In this document: one piece after another, positions 23,291 to 36,989 of the stretch
How the letters are laid out: each line of letters opens with the position of its first letter
How positions within the stretch are numbered: position 1 is the first letter of the stretch
Assembly: GCA_039881145.1 (NCBI GenBank)
Contig: JAYKKI010000038.1
Coordinates: 6,064,501-6,128,500 of the forward strand
DNA length: 64,000 nt
Source of the DNA: Druceiella hillmani
Taxonomy: Eukaryota; Arthropoda; Insecta; Lepidoptera; Hepialidae
Direction: 5' to 3'
Made by a program: the position numbers and the translations under genes
Notes under the pieces: model-generated
The model's input: only the letters and a program-made list of their open reading frames with translations
What the model was told of the DNA's origin: nothing
Database searches by the model: none

Positions 23291-25523
23291 CAAAAGCTGA
23301 CCCCTGCGAAGTGAAAATTCAACCATTAAATAAAAGTGCAAAAAACACAGGTGAAAGGGACCTGAATTTACAATACGAAGTTTTATTATATCCACAGGTA
23401 CATCCCTATATAATGTGGCAAATAATCCAAAAGATATATTATTATTCAACTCGGTATTTATACTCCTAGCTACCTATGGCTTATTATCTCTCTCTAAAAG
23501 CTTTCTCTCCCTTTTCATTCTCGAACATAATCATATTACTACGTATACTAATTTGTAGCACAGGTTGTCCAACTGTCAAATAAACTAGACTGATCTTCGA
23601 TAATTCCATATAATTTTTGTCTCCTTTCTTGCTCTTCTGTCTCGTTTCCCATCTCATTTTTGTAAAATCTGTACATACTCGTATTTATATACACATATGT
23701 AGGCGTTCTTGTCTATAAGTATATGTTTTATGTATATTTAGATTAAATGTATAATTTGAAAGTGATAAATCTTTTCTCTGCGTTCGAACAGCTGTTTGCG
23801 ATTGATCATACAATGGTTATCGTTTTTGAATCTATAAATTCGCCTTTATTTGCTTACATTAAAGCTATAAATAAAAAAATAACGTATAATTAAATATGGT
23901 AAGAGAATATTGTTTAAAAATTATGCGTCTAGAGTATCGAAGTACTAATTTTGAATTATTTTGTTAAATATTGGAGTTATATTTTTAAGTTGAAAAAAAA
24001 ATATGCATGAACTAATGCCGTATATGGTTACGACGGTCATCCTCGAAAGGATTAACCTGTAACTAATAAGGTTATTAAACAAAGTATTAAATCGTGGGTT
24101 TAGTTCGCTAATGGCGTACGTACAGGGTTGACATTTGTATCGTGGCGTATCTGTATGAGGACAAATTTGAGGTCCATAAAAATGTTCGTTGACCGAATGG
24201 TGACAAAAATCGTAGTCTACCGGTGTGTGCATTTATATATGTAATTGTTGATGTCGCCTTTCAATTACAAATTTAAATAAATGCAACAAAGAACCGAGAG
24301 ATATAATTTTAGTCAACTGTAGTAAAGTCGAATGTCGTACGCGTACTGAATTCCTGGCTCTAGTGCGTATACTCGTATCGTTATCGGTTAGATTAATAGA
24401 AAAATGTATTTGAAAACTAAATTTTTCATGTAGTTCTATAATCAATAAACTGTATTAACCAATTCAAATTAATTATTAAGTTACACAAGATGAACATGAT
24501 ATCATAATATTGCACAGTGTGATGCCAGCTAATTTCGATTTCCACTAGGGGCAGAAGAGGCAAAGACAAAGAAGAAAAAGTCTATAAAAGTTTCGCCTTG
24601 TAGTATTTTAAGACGCTTATTTGGCTGCAAGTATATATTTTATTTATTTTTCTTTAAATTAATTTGTGTTCAGTGTTTACAATAATGTCGCACGTGACAT
24701 TGTTCTGTTTATTCTTTTCGTATAGGATTATCAACCGAGCGTGTTCGTGTATATCAATTGGCTTACAAATGAAATTAAATGGACGGACGCGTGCAGGTAT
24801 TTATACACAATGATATTAAATAGATGTGTCCTGACGCGATGAAAGTGTTCCGCAAAAGACAATATAAAGGCCGTACTCAGTGGTCATTTCGTATGAATTT
24901 ACCATTCGTAGCGCGTTGTCTGTTGTCACTGCATTATTTTATTCATAATAGGAAAAGGGTTTAATTACAAGGCTACCACCAATTACAAGGCTACCGCCAA
25001 TACAATTCTGCGCTCAACATTTCAGATGCAAATAATATTTAATTTTAATTATTTACGATGCCTATTTTTAATTTATTTCAATTTGTACGTCTAGAAGACA
25101 AAAGTTAGATAAATAAATATAATGTACACGAGGCAACGTATGAAATCAGCCAGTACGGACTACCCGCACTAACTTTTATAATTACAACTAATGCTATCTC
25201 TTTCGTACGTTTTCTTTTCTTGACTCTATCTCTTTCGTTAGTTAGTGATAATATATATGTGACGGCTTGCGGATGTATATGTGGAGCGCCGCATGTCTGC
25301 ACATATATTTCCCTTCACATTTATTATATTATGAAATTTCTTCTTCTTATTTTTATGAATTCTGAGATTTGGTCCTAGATTCTAACGAAGTAGGCAGCTC
25401 GAACAATCCTTTAAAAATACGCGAATTGGTATGTTATAAATAAAAGATGTTTATTTTCGCTACTTAAACTTCGGGAGGAATTACACATTATACGTAAATT
25501 ATAATACAGTATATTTCGGATCA
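23291..25523. other. AT-rich stretch, minor repeats only
   Basis: Minus frames at 23945-24232, 24233-24445 and 25105-25302 are unremarkable. A small tandem duplication of CAATTACAAGGCTACC lies at about 24964-25000. No gene supported. Confidence 0.45.
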
Positions 25524-25606
25524 ATATTGGAATGAGATTCGAATATGCGACCTTTTTGACCACGGTTCTAGCTCTTTATCACCAGCTCAGCTCAGCCAGC
25601 TCTTTA
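25524..25606 (-). mobile_element. Possible degenerate tRNA-derived SINE fragment
   Basis: On the minus strand the order GAGCTGGTGATAAAGAGC..CCGTGGTCAAAAAGGTCG..ATTCGAATCTC resembles a tRNA A-box, anticodon region and B-box (TTCGAATC). The stems are poor and the boxes imperfect, so this is not a functional tRNA. A SINE or tRNA pseudogene is the best guess. Confidence 0.3.
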
Positions 25607-25639
25607 TCTACACTATAATCTAGTCGTCCAAGTGAGATT

Positions 25640-25905
25640 CGTGATATGTCTCTTCATCGCGAGTTCTGTTTTCGAAGGAAGTATCGATCAGAGCGAAACA
25701 CCTTGCGAACGACGCGGAATGACGCCGCCCGTCACCTTGTTTGGCAATAAGTGGAGACCGCGGCGGCCTCACTATGTGCATAAATTTCATATCGTCGCAT
25801 GTCACTCTCTGGCGAGCGGCTTCACACATCCGACCTTCCCTCGACGCGATATTAAAACCCGCTTTTATGACAAAAAATACTTTTCAAGTCTTTTATGGCG
25901 AAAAG
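25640..25905. other. GC-rich island
   Basis: Contains GACGCGGAATGACGCCGCCC, GACCGCGGCGGCCTCAC and ATGTGCATAAATTTCATATC. A 96-codon plus frame (25632-25922) begins with a hydrophobic stretch that could mimic a signal peptide, but two other frames overlap it and no family motif follows. Regulatory DNA is more likely. Confidence 0.35.
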
Positions 25906-26890
<985 letters not shown>

Positions 26891-27695
26891 GAAACAAAGT
26901 CGCGTTAGTTACACCGTTTATAACTCAAGAACGGCTGGACAAATTTTTTTGATTTTTATGTCTTTGGATTTGTCTTCGTCGGGAATAGGATAATAAGTAT
27001 TAAAACATTGGAAAAACTCACGAAAAAAAATTTGTGAAGAAAATTCATTTTACCATGCATTTTGTATAGGACGGCTTTGATGATCATATGTCGAGAACGG
27101 ATTGACTGATATTTTTTTTTCATTGACAATTTATATGATTATTATTTATTTATTGAATATTTTTTTGAATTTGATTAAATTAATTATCTTTAAACGATTT
27201 TTTCTGGAATTCATTAGCGAAGAGTGATTTCAAATAGTTGAGTTAAGTTTTATGAAGATGTTCACTTTGTGAGGTTATGATATTTGTGATTGTACGGGCA
27301 TCGATAAATGCTTCATTATCTAATTTACGCGATTAATTTTTGTGTGATTAATTTTAAATGATTAATTTTGTTATTTATAATGCTGAGAGTCTAATCTTTC
27401 ATAACGAAACCGTAATGCAATTCGACTTAGGAATATTGCGAATCAATCCACTGCAGATGAACAAGAAATTGCAGTGAAAGAGCGCCGGGTAAGTATGGCC
27501 CGGCTCAAGAACAAGACAAACAGCTCAGTTAGCAACGAAAAATCGTCGAGCTTATCGCACGGATCAACAACGTAATAATCTTCGACGCGCAAGAAGAAAT
27601 ACTTCAAGCGTTGATTTGAATCGAGTAGCATTTCAATACGATTGCATAATTGACTACAGCTCGCATCCTTTCGTTCGAATTGGCCCATTGATATT

Positions 27696-28275
27696 GTGTG
27701 TGACCATTGCGGTGCATTGAATTAATTCACTGGAGAAATGCCTGGATTGTGCTCTCTCAGCGGCAAGATGAAATTTCCATTCTTGCTTCTGCCACCTGAG
27801 TATTATGCATTCATTACTTTGTACCGAAACATCAGAATCACGACATTTTCTATCGAACGTTCAAAGATACAAGGGATGTTTCCAAATTACTTCATTTGGG
27901 GCAGACATTATCGAAGAACGCGGATTCAATCTGACATTCAAGGTAATTTCTGCTAGAGAGAATAAAAGTTTATTTTCTTTTGGTGATCATAATTTAATAA
28001 ATCCAAGTTCGCCTTTGACTTTATAGATCCAAGGCCAAATTCACAATCGAATTAGATTATTGCAACCGCTTGACTTTTATTTGATTTACTTCATGGGCAG
28101 CATGGAGGAACAACTTGATCGGTGTCAAAAGATCGGACCGGCGATAAAAAGAGAATTTCTTAAAGATTTCGAGCAACTACTTCATGAATGTCATACATGG
28201 ATTCGGTTGTTCATAACTGCGTTGGATCGCATTCCAAGTGATGACTACAAAGTCTTGATTGTAATGTTATTTTAA
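27696..28275 (+). pseudogene. Helitron Rep/helicase amino-terminal remnant
   Basis: In-frame CDHCGAL at 27699-27719 matches the C-x-x-C-GAxHW zinc-knuckle-like start typical of animal Helitron proteins; a TAA follows at once (27723). After a frameshift, 27805-27942 matches the segment ending FNLTFK. It continues in the same phase at 28027 with IQGQIHNRI, then DFYLIYFMGSMEEQLDRC and an LDRIPSDDYKVLI end, all recognisable Helitron landmarks. The remnant stops before the Rep catalytic region. Stops, a frameshift and truncation make it a pseudogene. The antisense frame 27443-27688 is a shadow. Confidence 0.75.
27943..28026 (+). other. Intron-like gap in the Helitron coding remnant
   Basis: The 84-bp segment starts GTAATTTC, ends TTTATAG and separates two blocks of Helitron protein similarity in phase 0 (..TTC AAG / ATC CAA..). 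Removing it restores continuous similarity. That suggests a true short GT-AG intron rather than a random insertion. It could also be an insertion that happens to have GT..AG ends. Confidence 0.6.
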
Positions 28276-28373
28276 TTTAATTAAAATAGTTTTCATTTTG
28301 ATTTGTACATTTATTGAACTCGATTCATTTTGAATGTTCATTTTAACTTATACGAAGTTCGCCGGGTCAGCTA

Positions 28374-28374
<1 letters not shown>

Positions 28375-28426
<52 letters not shown>

Positions 28427-28436
28427 CGTGTGCGTG

Positions 28437-28488
<52 letters not shown>
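28375..28488. repeat. Compound TA then TG microsatellite
   Basis: A TA tract (28375-28422) starts at the base after the Helitron CTAG terminus. GTGCGTGTGCGTGTAGG follows, then a pure TG run (28440-28488). Confidence 0.95.
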
Positions 28489-28490
<2 letters not shown>

Positions 28491-29569
28491 TGTGAATGTG
28501 ACTGGGTTGATTGAGCGGTTGTTTACAGCGGTAAATGAAAAAAATTACAATTTGAAGGACTAAAGGTATGTATGTAAGTGTAAATTTACTGTTTAAAAAT
28601 CGAATAAAACTGAAATTGAAATTACAGAATCATTTATTATTTCAAACGCATCCGCAAATAAGAGACGAAAATAAATTTACCCTCCTGTTAAGTAATACGC
28701 CGGAAACAGTTATAATTTGATATCGGTAAAATGTAAATCATTCAAATACAATTGGTCATCGTCGAAAAACCTTTCACGTAGACGCTACGTACAATCTGTA
28801 TGACACTTGAGTTATACATACGACATAACGGCACAAAATCACATATCATATTACTTGAAGTGCGTTACGTGGTTGTTGTCTCGTACGAGGTGACCTAGCT
28901 TGCAGAGCGAACGATAAGTTGGGCGGCCGGAATCGTTAGGGCGGATTTTGAGCTTTAGCTTGCATTTTTTTATGCATTGCGCGATGCAACATGGAGCGGA
29001 GGAGGAATCGCTGATCGGAATAAACACAATCGGGTGGAGTGAGTAAGAGTGTTCGGTTTGTAGAGTCACACTAATAAACTCGAGTATTATCGAGATATCA
29101 GTTCTGAGATATGGTTCAGAGCAATTAGAAAATTTATTGATAACATAAATCTGCAAATATTAAAGGAATGTGTAGCTGATTATGGAGTTTTGTCAAAATT
29201 TGCCTGCTTAAACACGGATGACAAGCAGTTAATTTGGCTAGGCAGAAAAAAATTTGCACATTTAACAATACTCGAACTTATACGAATATATAAATATTGT
29301 AATCGCATAAATCAAATTTTTTTTATTCACATGTAAATAACGATGTTACTGCGTCAGTGTTTGTTTTATTAATTAATTTGCTAACAAATATTTTTGCTAC
29401 AGAAGCCTATAAGATTGTGCAAACAAATGTGTAATTTTAAAACATATTTTGCGCAGTAGATGAAGAAATAAATTTTCTAAAAATAAGAATAAGAAATTAA
29501 AAAGAAGAAATTAAGCTAATTTCGTTAAATAACCTTTAGATTTTCAACGATAAATCTTTAACGAAACGG
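28489..29569. other. Mostly AT-rich, with a weak GC segment at 28850-29060
   Basis: The weak island (GGCGGCCGGAATCGTTAGG, CAACATGGAGCGGAGGAGG) is crossed by a 101-codon minus frame (28851-29156) without a recognised motif. No gene supported. Confidence 0.4.
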
Positions 29570-29905
29570 AATATTCCTTTGCAAAAGCGGCAGGGTTGAG
29601 GCAGCCCGCAAAGCCGCAGGGGGCATCTCCGAGGCCCTTAATGAAAGGAAGCGAGGTGTTAATCTGAATAAAACTTTAAAGATTCAACTTTTAATTAATA
29701 CAATCAAAACAAACAGAGGGGCGGGGGCGGTCGCGTCGGCGGTGGGGGCTCTCCTCGAGCGAGTAACAGCCGCGACTTTCAATAAAAAACGACTGTTATT
29801 AATCTTCAGAGTAGAGCCATTTTCATATCTTTTTATGGTGGCTGCTTCATTTCGTATTCAAGTTTTTGCAACCTAATGACATGGCGCGGGAGGCGCGATC
29901 TTCCT
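29570..29905. other. GC-rich island
   Basis: Purine-rich GC blocks (GGCAGCCCGCAAAGCCGCAG, GGGGCGGGGGCGGTCGCG) surround AT motifs TTTTAATTAATACAATC and TTCAATAAAAAACGAC. TAAT and CAATAAA cores between GC-box-like runs suggest enhancer or conserved non-coding sequence. No coding frame. Confidence 0.45.
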
Positions 29906-30148
29906 CGAGTGTTACTTAGTGATGTTATTATATTGGGTCGTTCAGTTGCTATTACTGCGCGCTGCTAAATTATGATTATGTCTCAATTTTTTCTCGGTAG
30001 ACTACCGACAGCCATATTCCTTGAACTAATAGCTCTCTTTTAAGATAATACTTTTTTATGAAATACACCATAAGGTCTTATGTAAGTTATAATGTGGATA
30101 TTGCTCTTTATTTTTATATTAAGTATGAGAGTTGTAAAGTCTAATTTA

Positions 30149-30204
<56 letters not shown>

Positions 30205-30729
30205 ATAGTCGCACGAGTAATTAAAACATTGGTTCTTAGATAATTTATAGGAATTTGTAGGAACTTATATATTTCCTTTCCTATGATTTATTTTGATAAC
30301 ATCTATATTACAAATCATTTTTAATATATCGATACTGATGTTAACGTTATAAATTTGAAGCCAGAGGAAACGGATGGTTATTTTGTTGTCGTATCTTTAC
30401 AAGTGTAACTTTACTGTTGGTTCCGACCACTTTTAGCTTTCTGATTTATACAGATTAATGTAACGTTCAGACGTAAATAGAAAAATAAATTTGGTTGCGT
30501 TTAAGCAAGCAAGTGTACATGGGAAAATGTAATGTGAAAATTATGAAACAACTAAAATCATTTATATTTTATCCACATAATGCCATAATAAATGTGATAT
30601 TTGACTGTATATAAATAAGTGCAATTAATTTATAAAAGTTACGCAATTACATAAAAATGCATCACATAACAAATAAGTACATTTGTCAAAATAAACAATA
30701 TATGCCTTGATTTTAAATGTGGACTTGGT
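29906..30729. other. AT-rich spacer with a TA microsatellite at 30152-30199
   Basis: A pure TA tract lies in otherwise plain sequence. No gene seen. Confidence 0.55.
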
Positions 30730-30749
30730 GTTATATGTATACATATAAC
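30730..30749. repeat. Perfect 20-bp palindrome
   Basis: GTTATATGTATACATATAAC reads the same on both strands. It sits at the left edge of the following CpG-rich segment. Confidence 0.8.
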
Positions 30750-30759
30750 ATGAGGCTAG

Positions 30760-31460
30760 TCACGTTGCGTGATGCGAACAGGCAGTTTTTCCCCGACCTG
30801 AAACAATACTATACCCGTCCGTTCAACGTTCCTATCGTTCGTTCGTACTCGGTCTGCCGCCGAGCATAACCGAAGGACGTCGAATTGTTCTGTATTGTAC
30901 TCGGCCTACTGCCGAGTATACCCGAAATGTGACGTCCTTGTAACGTGACGCGAACTCGTAAATTTTGTCCGATCAAAAAATTGAATAAAGTGAGTCAAAA
31001 GAAGTTTTAACTTCAGAAGTTCACTGCTTCCTGATAAACCTAGAAGTATGTTGAATAACATTGTCAAAGCAAAATTAAATGTCCAGATTTTCACGACAAT
31101 TAACAGCAACGTTGCGCTTTCCACAAAAACTAGCAGGCGCCTATAACTCACACGAGACACATGCACGCCACTTCCATTATGCGCGTAGTATAAATCGCCG
31201 CCCCAAGCATTCGCCCGCCGTTGCCCGCTTCATTATTATTGTTATAAGTGAAAATGTAACTCAAACTATATATTACGAAACTAGTACAGCTACTATTTGA
31301 CCTGACGCCTATAGTCGCATATAGCTGTGGCTGCCGATTGCTAGAATACGGTATGATGTGGCAACTGAAAATATTCCGTGCAATGTTCTTTGGTACGGAG
31401 AGAGAAGGAAATATAGTCAAGTGCCTATGGGCGGCTCGTCTAATCGTAAGCAAAGGCTCA
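30760..31460. other. CpG-rich segment with duplicated hairpin motif
   Basis: GTACTCGG-started units at 30845 and 30897 repeat with a 52-bp offset, each running to CCGAA..GACGTC. The second forms TACTCGGC (30898-30905) / GCCGAGTA (30911-30918) with a CTACT loop. A second GC patch at 31160-31235 has CATTCGCCCGCCGTTGCCCG. The 86- and 101-codon minus frames have no motif. Confidence 0.45.
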
Positions 31461-32139
31461 AAAAGAAACAGTAAGATAAGTTTAATTTGACGTTTTCTCT
31501 ATGCGAACTTATTAATTAAATGTAGTTATTATTTTTCTACTCTATTATGAAATATTGAGAACAAGGTTCAAGAAACATAAACATTTGGTAAAAATATTAA
31601 TTTTGGTTGTTTATTTTCATTTCGTCAATTTCTAACGAGTCAGTGCTTAAAAGTATATCAAATATCAGTATATACTTTTATTATATTTATATGTAAAAAG
31701 TAAGTTTATATTTAAATGTTGGAGATAATTTTTGTTTGAAAATGATAACGACCTGGTAAAGAAACGGCGAATAATTAGAGGACGGGTTTACACAGGTTTT
31801 TTTGGTAACTTGGAATAGATTGATTCCATTATTATATAGTTAAAATATTAGATACTTTAATTGTTAATTATTTGCTATTGAATTATTTCAAATACTTCAC
31901 TTTGGTATACTTTACTCTATGATATAGTTGGGTTAATCGGAAATATATGTTTTAATACAATGTAGTTGCAAAATACATACCAATATTTATTTAAGTTCGG
32001 GTCTAATGTGTGTCGATCGATGACTTAAGGACTTAAGTAACTTTCCGTAGTTTTTTAAAATTAACCGAAAAATATCCGTGGGTCTGTCCCATACACATGA
32101 TATAAAAATGAAAGGGTATGTACTAGTTTTTAAACGAAA
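31461..32139. other. AT-rich spacer
   Basis: Nothing recognised. Confidence 0.5.
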
Positions 32140-32660
32140 GTTTTCGAACGGAAGGTAACGCGCCGCCCTAGTGCGCAATAACGAGGTGCAACAAAAAAGA
32201 CAACGTGGGCCGGTTCGGGTGCTAAGTCGCGGCGCACAGCGGGGCACCCCCGCACCTCATGCTCACCCTCCATTCCCCCGAAACCTTCTCAAAGAAAAGG
32301 AAAACGAAGCGGCGCGGCCGCGTTAAGTGGCGACTTCCACCTCACTCCCGCTCCGTCCAATTGTTCATGTATGAATTCAGCACATTAGAAGTCAAGTAGG
32401 ATAAAAACAGGACGCCTCCGTCGAGACGGGGGCTTTGAAAAATACCCGTCCGCTACTCGAACGAGTAATATTTGCTCCGCTACCTATATTATATCGCTCT
32501 ATCTCTTCCCTGCACTTGTATGTGTAACGTTTTAGTAGGTGGAAGGATTTCTCGAGTGGGATAATAAAAAAACGAAATCGTCCGCGCAGCGCGCACCTAG
32601 CTATATCCTTAGAGGCGAGGGCGCGCAGCCGGAGCCCGACACCGCTTCTCCTATATTGCA
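32140..32660. other. GC-rich island
   Basis: Includes GTCGCGGCGCACAGCGGGG, GAAGCGGCGCGGCCGCG, CTCACTCCCGCTCCGTCC and GAGGGCGCGCAGCCGG. Minus frames (31987-32247, 32392-32676) lack motifs. Candidate regulatory element. Confidence 0.4.
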
Positions 32661-34639
32661 ATATAAAAAGAGACATACTTTAACAAGTCGGGGGTGGAAT
32701 ACATTTCCTTTGTAGACAATTTAATTGAATATTTGTACAGAATAAAATGTTATATAGGTTTTTCGCAATTCTCAGAATTTGTACTACACATCTTGTTATG
32801 TATGGAGATGTGTTATTTGCGTTCGACCTCGAGAGGGATGTTCGGTGAATTAATGGTGGGGTATATTATTTTAAAGGGGAATTAAATTTACCTAGATGGA
32901 AATATTTGTTTCTATGAAGTTACAATGTCTTCATTCCGATCCCACAGTTCCAATGGCGATTTTATTCATGAAGTGAATTTGAGAAAAAGATATTTTTGTT
33001 GCAAAAACATTGAATATGATAAAAATACTATTATCCACGTATTAGGCATCTTTACGTGGTATTTAATTAAGATGAAATTTAACAATATACTTGAAAACTG
33101 AATACACCAAAAGACAATCAACATTGCAATCAGTGTTATGAGGTTCATTACGTTTTAATATAATTTAAAGCGTCTATGAGTAACAGTTTAACTAATTGTA
33201 AAGAACACACAGCGAATTCTGAGCAATAGTTTGGAATTTTATTCATTTTATTTTAATTTTTCAATTCCATATTGTAAAATGAAAATTTTTAACCCTAATG
33301 AACAAACATTTAATGAAATCGTGTGTTAATATGTAGAACATATCTTGTAACACAGAAAATGAGTTAAACTAAACATATGTGTCATTCTAAGCAGCAACCG
33401 CTCAAGTATCAATTAAATATCAGCATTTATGTTTGCCAGCGCATTTCCAGTCTCCAATTTTATTACAGCCACAATCGTCCTTTAAGGACATGCAGGCACT
33501 CAATTTCCCAACACAGATACTTGTGTACGTTTGCGAGGGAGAAACATCTGAAAGTTACAGCCTTTGGGTCATTACTTTCAGAAGTTTCGAATCCTTCTCT
33601 CTTCACGGGAGGAGGTATATTACAGTGGAGTTGATTCCATTAAGGGCGGATCGCGATCTCAGGACGGCTGGGCGGAGTTTGGGGCTGTGGGCGGGACTTC
33701 GTGTTTCTTCACGCGCGCCCATCCGTTTCATTTTCAGCTTTATTTCTATCAAAGTATTATGTAATGCTTTTTACGATAATCGATACGCGTGTGCCTAGGC
33801 TGTATCTGGGACTTACGTAGGTTTTGTTTTTGTTTTTACATTTTTACTTCAAACGTCAGCTGACAAATCAGGATAGTGAAAGGAAAATTAGAAGAAATAG
33901 GAAAATTTCGACGCATCAAATTACGCAATTTAATATCACGATATCAAACATTACAGCACAAATATTTTGGATATTATACGATTATTATCAAAACATATTT
34001 AACGAAGTCGTTTTTTAAACCTGATTGCTTTTATTTTTATCCGCATATGTGGTCTCCTTTCAAAATAAAGTGAAAGGATGCTATTCACAATAACATCAGA
34101 AGAAGTAAATAATATAGTCTAGAAATTTATACTTTACAAACTTTAATCGTAAAATCTAGAAATTAATTCCACTTGATGAAGCTTCTCATATCTGGATCTG
34201 GCTATCTTATTTCCATAAGCCAACAAAATTAATTTAATCTCCTGCAAGAAGTTGAGAGAATTAATCAGTAGTTGGTTTTTTTAAAAGAAACATTTTTTAT
34301 TCCCTTTAGTGAAAATGTTTTTTACTAATAATATATTTAATCATACAGTTCAAAATTAATTAAGATTTACTTTCAAAGGGCTAAAATAATAATATAATTT
34401 CTATTGAAACATTAAATTAAAGGGCTTCTCCTTTGATTAATTTATTTTATGTATTCTCACATACGTCGAAAATCTATGAGTTAGTTCTTGTACACGTATA
34501 TTCTCATTACACGTGACTTCCTACTTTTTCAATAATAAGGGTGACTCTTTTCAATTCAAATATTTGTAAAAAACATGCCCAGATGCTTCGACCAAGTTTC
34601 CTCACAATGTATTATTTGATAATGTAATGGAATAACGCG
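32661..34639. other. AT-rich stretch with a GC patch at 33620-33740
   Basis: The patch has ATTAAGGGCGGATCGCG, GGCTGGGCGGAGTTTGGGG and ACGCGCGCCCATCC, with GGGCGG boxes. Three overlapping plus frames (33377-33798) compete across it without any family motif, so no gene is called. Confidence 0.4.
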
Positions 34640-35120
34640 TAGTGGTAAAATTAAAAGACCGACACGATAGTTTCAACGTCCATCGGCGAGGGACGTTCAC
34701 GGACTTTCCGAACGCCGTCAATAAATTAACCATAAAGCATCGACATCCGAGTACAATTTACACATTCTTACGCGATCAATTTTTTAGCGAATTCTCAATT
34801 TATTTTTACGATTTCATCGGAAAAGATGCCCGTCGTCCCGCAGGCGGTCCGCATTGATTTATGGGAAGGCCGGGACGATACAAAACAATCGCACTAAAAG
34901 CCGGATAGAGCGGGCGGCGCGACGGACGGAGGAGAGCCGAGCGCCTCATTAGGCGGAGGTCGTCGTATATGAAATGAGCGGGCTACAGTTACCTCCGCAC
35001 TGAATTACCTTCCCAATTCAGCCTCGTTTTTATCTATTGCCCGCCCGCTCCGAGCTGAATATTGGAGCTTAAGTATTCCTGGCAAATTATTGTCGAGATA
35101 TTGTTTGCGGGCTTTTGGTG
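34640..35120. other. GC-rich island with strong AT/GC alternation
   Basis: Motifs such as CGTCAATAAATTAACCATAA, GCATTGATTTATGGGAAGG and GTATATGAAATGAGCGGGC alternate with CpG blocks (GAGCGGGCGGCGCGACGGAC, TTGCCCGCCCGCTCCGAGC). The 71-codon frame inside ends at 34857 and has no recognised motif. This is one of the best-looking conserved-element candidates in the window. Confidence 0.45.
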
Positions 35121-36177
35121 CGCAGGGAGGGATGAATTAGAAAAATAAATTATTTTAAAGTTTAAGTTTCACGTGTCCGAGTGCTACCCGATCTCACAAA
35201 GTAAGTAAAATGTATGGGCTTTTTTGTCATTAAAATTGTGTATGTTTGAAAAATGATTTTTTTAAAATTTATAAGTAAGCTTCTGTTACTACTAGTATAA
35301 TTGTTGTATACTAGTATAATAGTATGTCCACTTGTCAGGGCTATCTATATTACATTCGAATGAAAATTGCATCTGTTTTTGCAGTTTCTAATCGGCCAGG
35401 GATTCGTATAGAATGAATTCCAGGAACGTTGGAATAAGTGAAAAGAATCACAACTCCTACATAAGCTTCCATATATCGTTCAAATTTAGTTTATTTATTC
35501 AAATAACTTTTTACAAGAATCTATAACTTTTCTTTATTTTTATAATTTCTACCCTATTTTAGGGTTTTGAAGTGAAAAATAAGCGTGTATCAGATTTTAC
35601 ACGTCTATTTCTCATACGGCGATTTCAATTAATATATAGCAATATATATATATATATATATTTATTAAATATATTTGCGTATTACGGTGGAGTGAAATAT
35701 ACAATTTTTTTCGATATCGTAATGGAATACTTGAAAAAAGTAGACGACGAACGGAAAAAATATTTTTGGTTCAATTTTATATTTACGGAAATTCCTGATA
35801 TGACGTAGTTTAAGAATATGTGTTACTGCCTTTTACTCGTGGCATGGTGTGCGTGGGTGTTCAATTAAGACGGCGGGATTTGTCTCTAAACCAAATAATA
35901 TCATCGCAACATCAGTGTGAAAATAATGTTAAATCCTTAATATATATACTTTGCGCCATCTTTTGACATGCTGCAGTACTGAACAGTTTTTATTGAACTG
36001 AAACACCAAATTTCATCTCATTACAGGAAAAAATGTTATTTCTCGGGATACATTGACCAATATGATAATTAAAGTTAGGAACTGTGTCTGTATCAAGCTT
36101 TACGAAAATCTACGTGTGCGAAGTTGCGGTTAATATATATAATACATTTCGTGTTGCGGTAGATGTACCACTACACG

Positions 36178-36179
<2 letters not shown>
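35121..36179. other. AT-rich spacer with a short TA tract at 35640-35661
   Basis: A GCGCCATCT (complement AGATGGCGC) site lies at 35953-35961. No gene supported. Confidence 0.5.
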
Positions 36180-36213
<34 letters not shown>

Positions 36214-36217
36214 ATAT

Positions 36218-36248
<31 letters not shown>

Positions 36249-36256
36249 GTGTGTGT
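36180..36256. repeat. TA microsatellite
   Basis: TA tract with TGTG interruptions. Just upstream, ATTTCGTGT..ACACGAAAT (about 36147-36182) forms a 9-bp inverted repeat. Confidence 0.9.
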
Positions 36257-36572
36257 ACACCAAATGTAGTGACTCATTGCTTGGTTGCACAGTTATTTGG
36301 TAAGTAAAAGTCGAAATTTTCAGAATAGCAATAGTAGTTACTCACACCGGCACTCCATCAGACTAGGAGCACCTCTAGATTTAAAGTTAAAGCAAACATA
36401 TTTTCTGTTAATCAAATCAGTCCATAAAGTGAGTAAGTATTTCATCATGATAATAGAAAAAAAAATGTTTTTTTTTACTCCAAAGATAATGTAATGTGGG
36501 AGTGATATTTTTCGAGACTCATCGAGTTAACGAAATTTTATTGCATTCATATGCATGTGTCATATATGACAA

Positions 36573-36690
<118 letters not shown>

Positions 36691-36989
36691 TAAACAAAAT
36701 GAAAAGGCGCCAGGAAGTCCTGCATTGAATAATTTAGACGGGGATATATTAGTAATTTTATTTTTAAATACAGAATGTGAAAAAATTGAGATAATCACAT
36801 TCAAATAAGAGACTTATAAAATTAAGACTTTGGCAGAAGGAATTATCTGTACTAGCAGTAGTTACGTACAATTTGAGGAAATCTGCGATACTACATACAA
36901 GCCAATCATGTCAAATTACGCATACCACAAAACTGAAGTAATTTTGAAGACTGTGCATTAGATGAAATGCTTGTAACCGATTAGAAGGA

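Noticed and set aside
23057..23449. 130-codon minus-strand open frame, the longest in the window
   Set aside because: It overlaps a GC island and a plus-strand frame, has no recognisable motif, and has no splice or expression context. Stop-poor CpG-rich DNA explains it.
25524..25606. A functional tRNA gene
   Set aside because: Acceptor and anticodon stems do not form and both promoter boxes deviate; kept only as a possible SINE fragment.
27443..27688. 81-codon minus-strand frame
   Set aside because: It lies antisense to the 5' part of the Helitron remnant and has no independent motif.
33433..33798. 121-codon plus-strand frame
   Set aside because: Three overlapping frames compete in a GC patch and none has a family motif.
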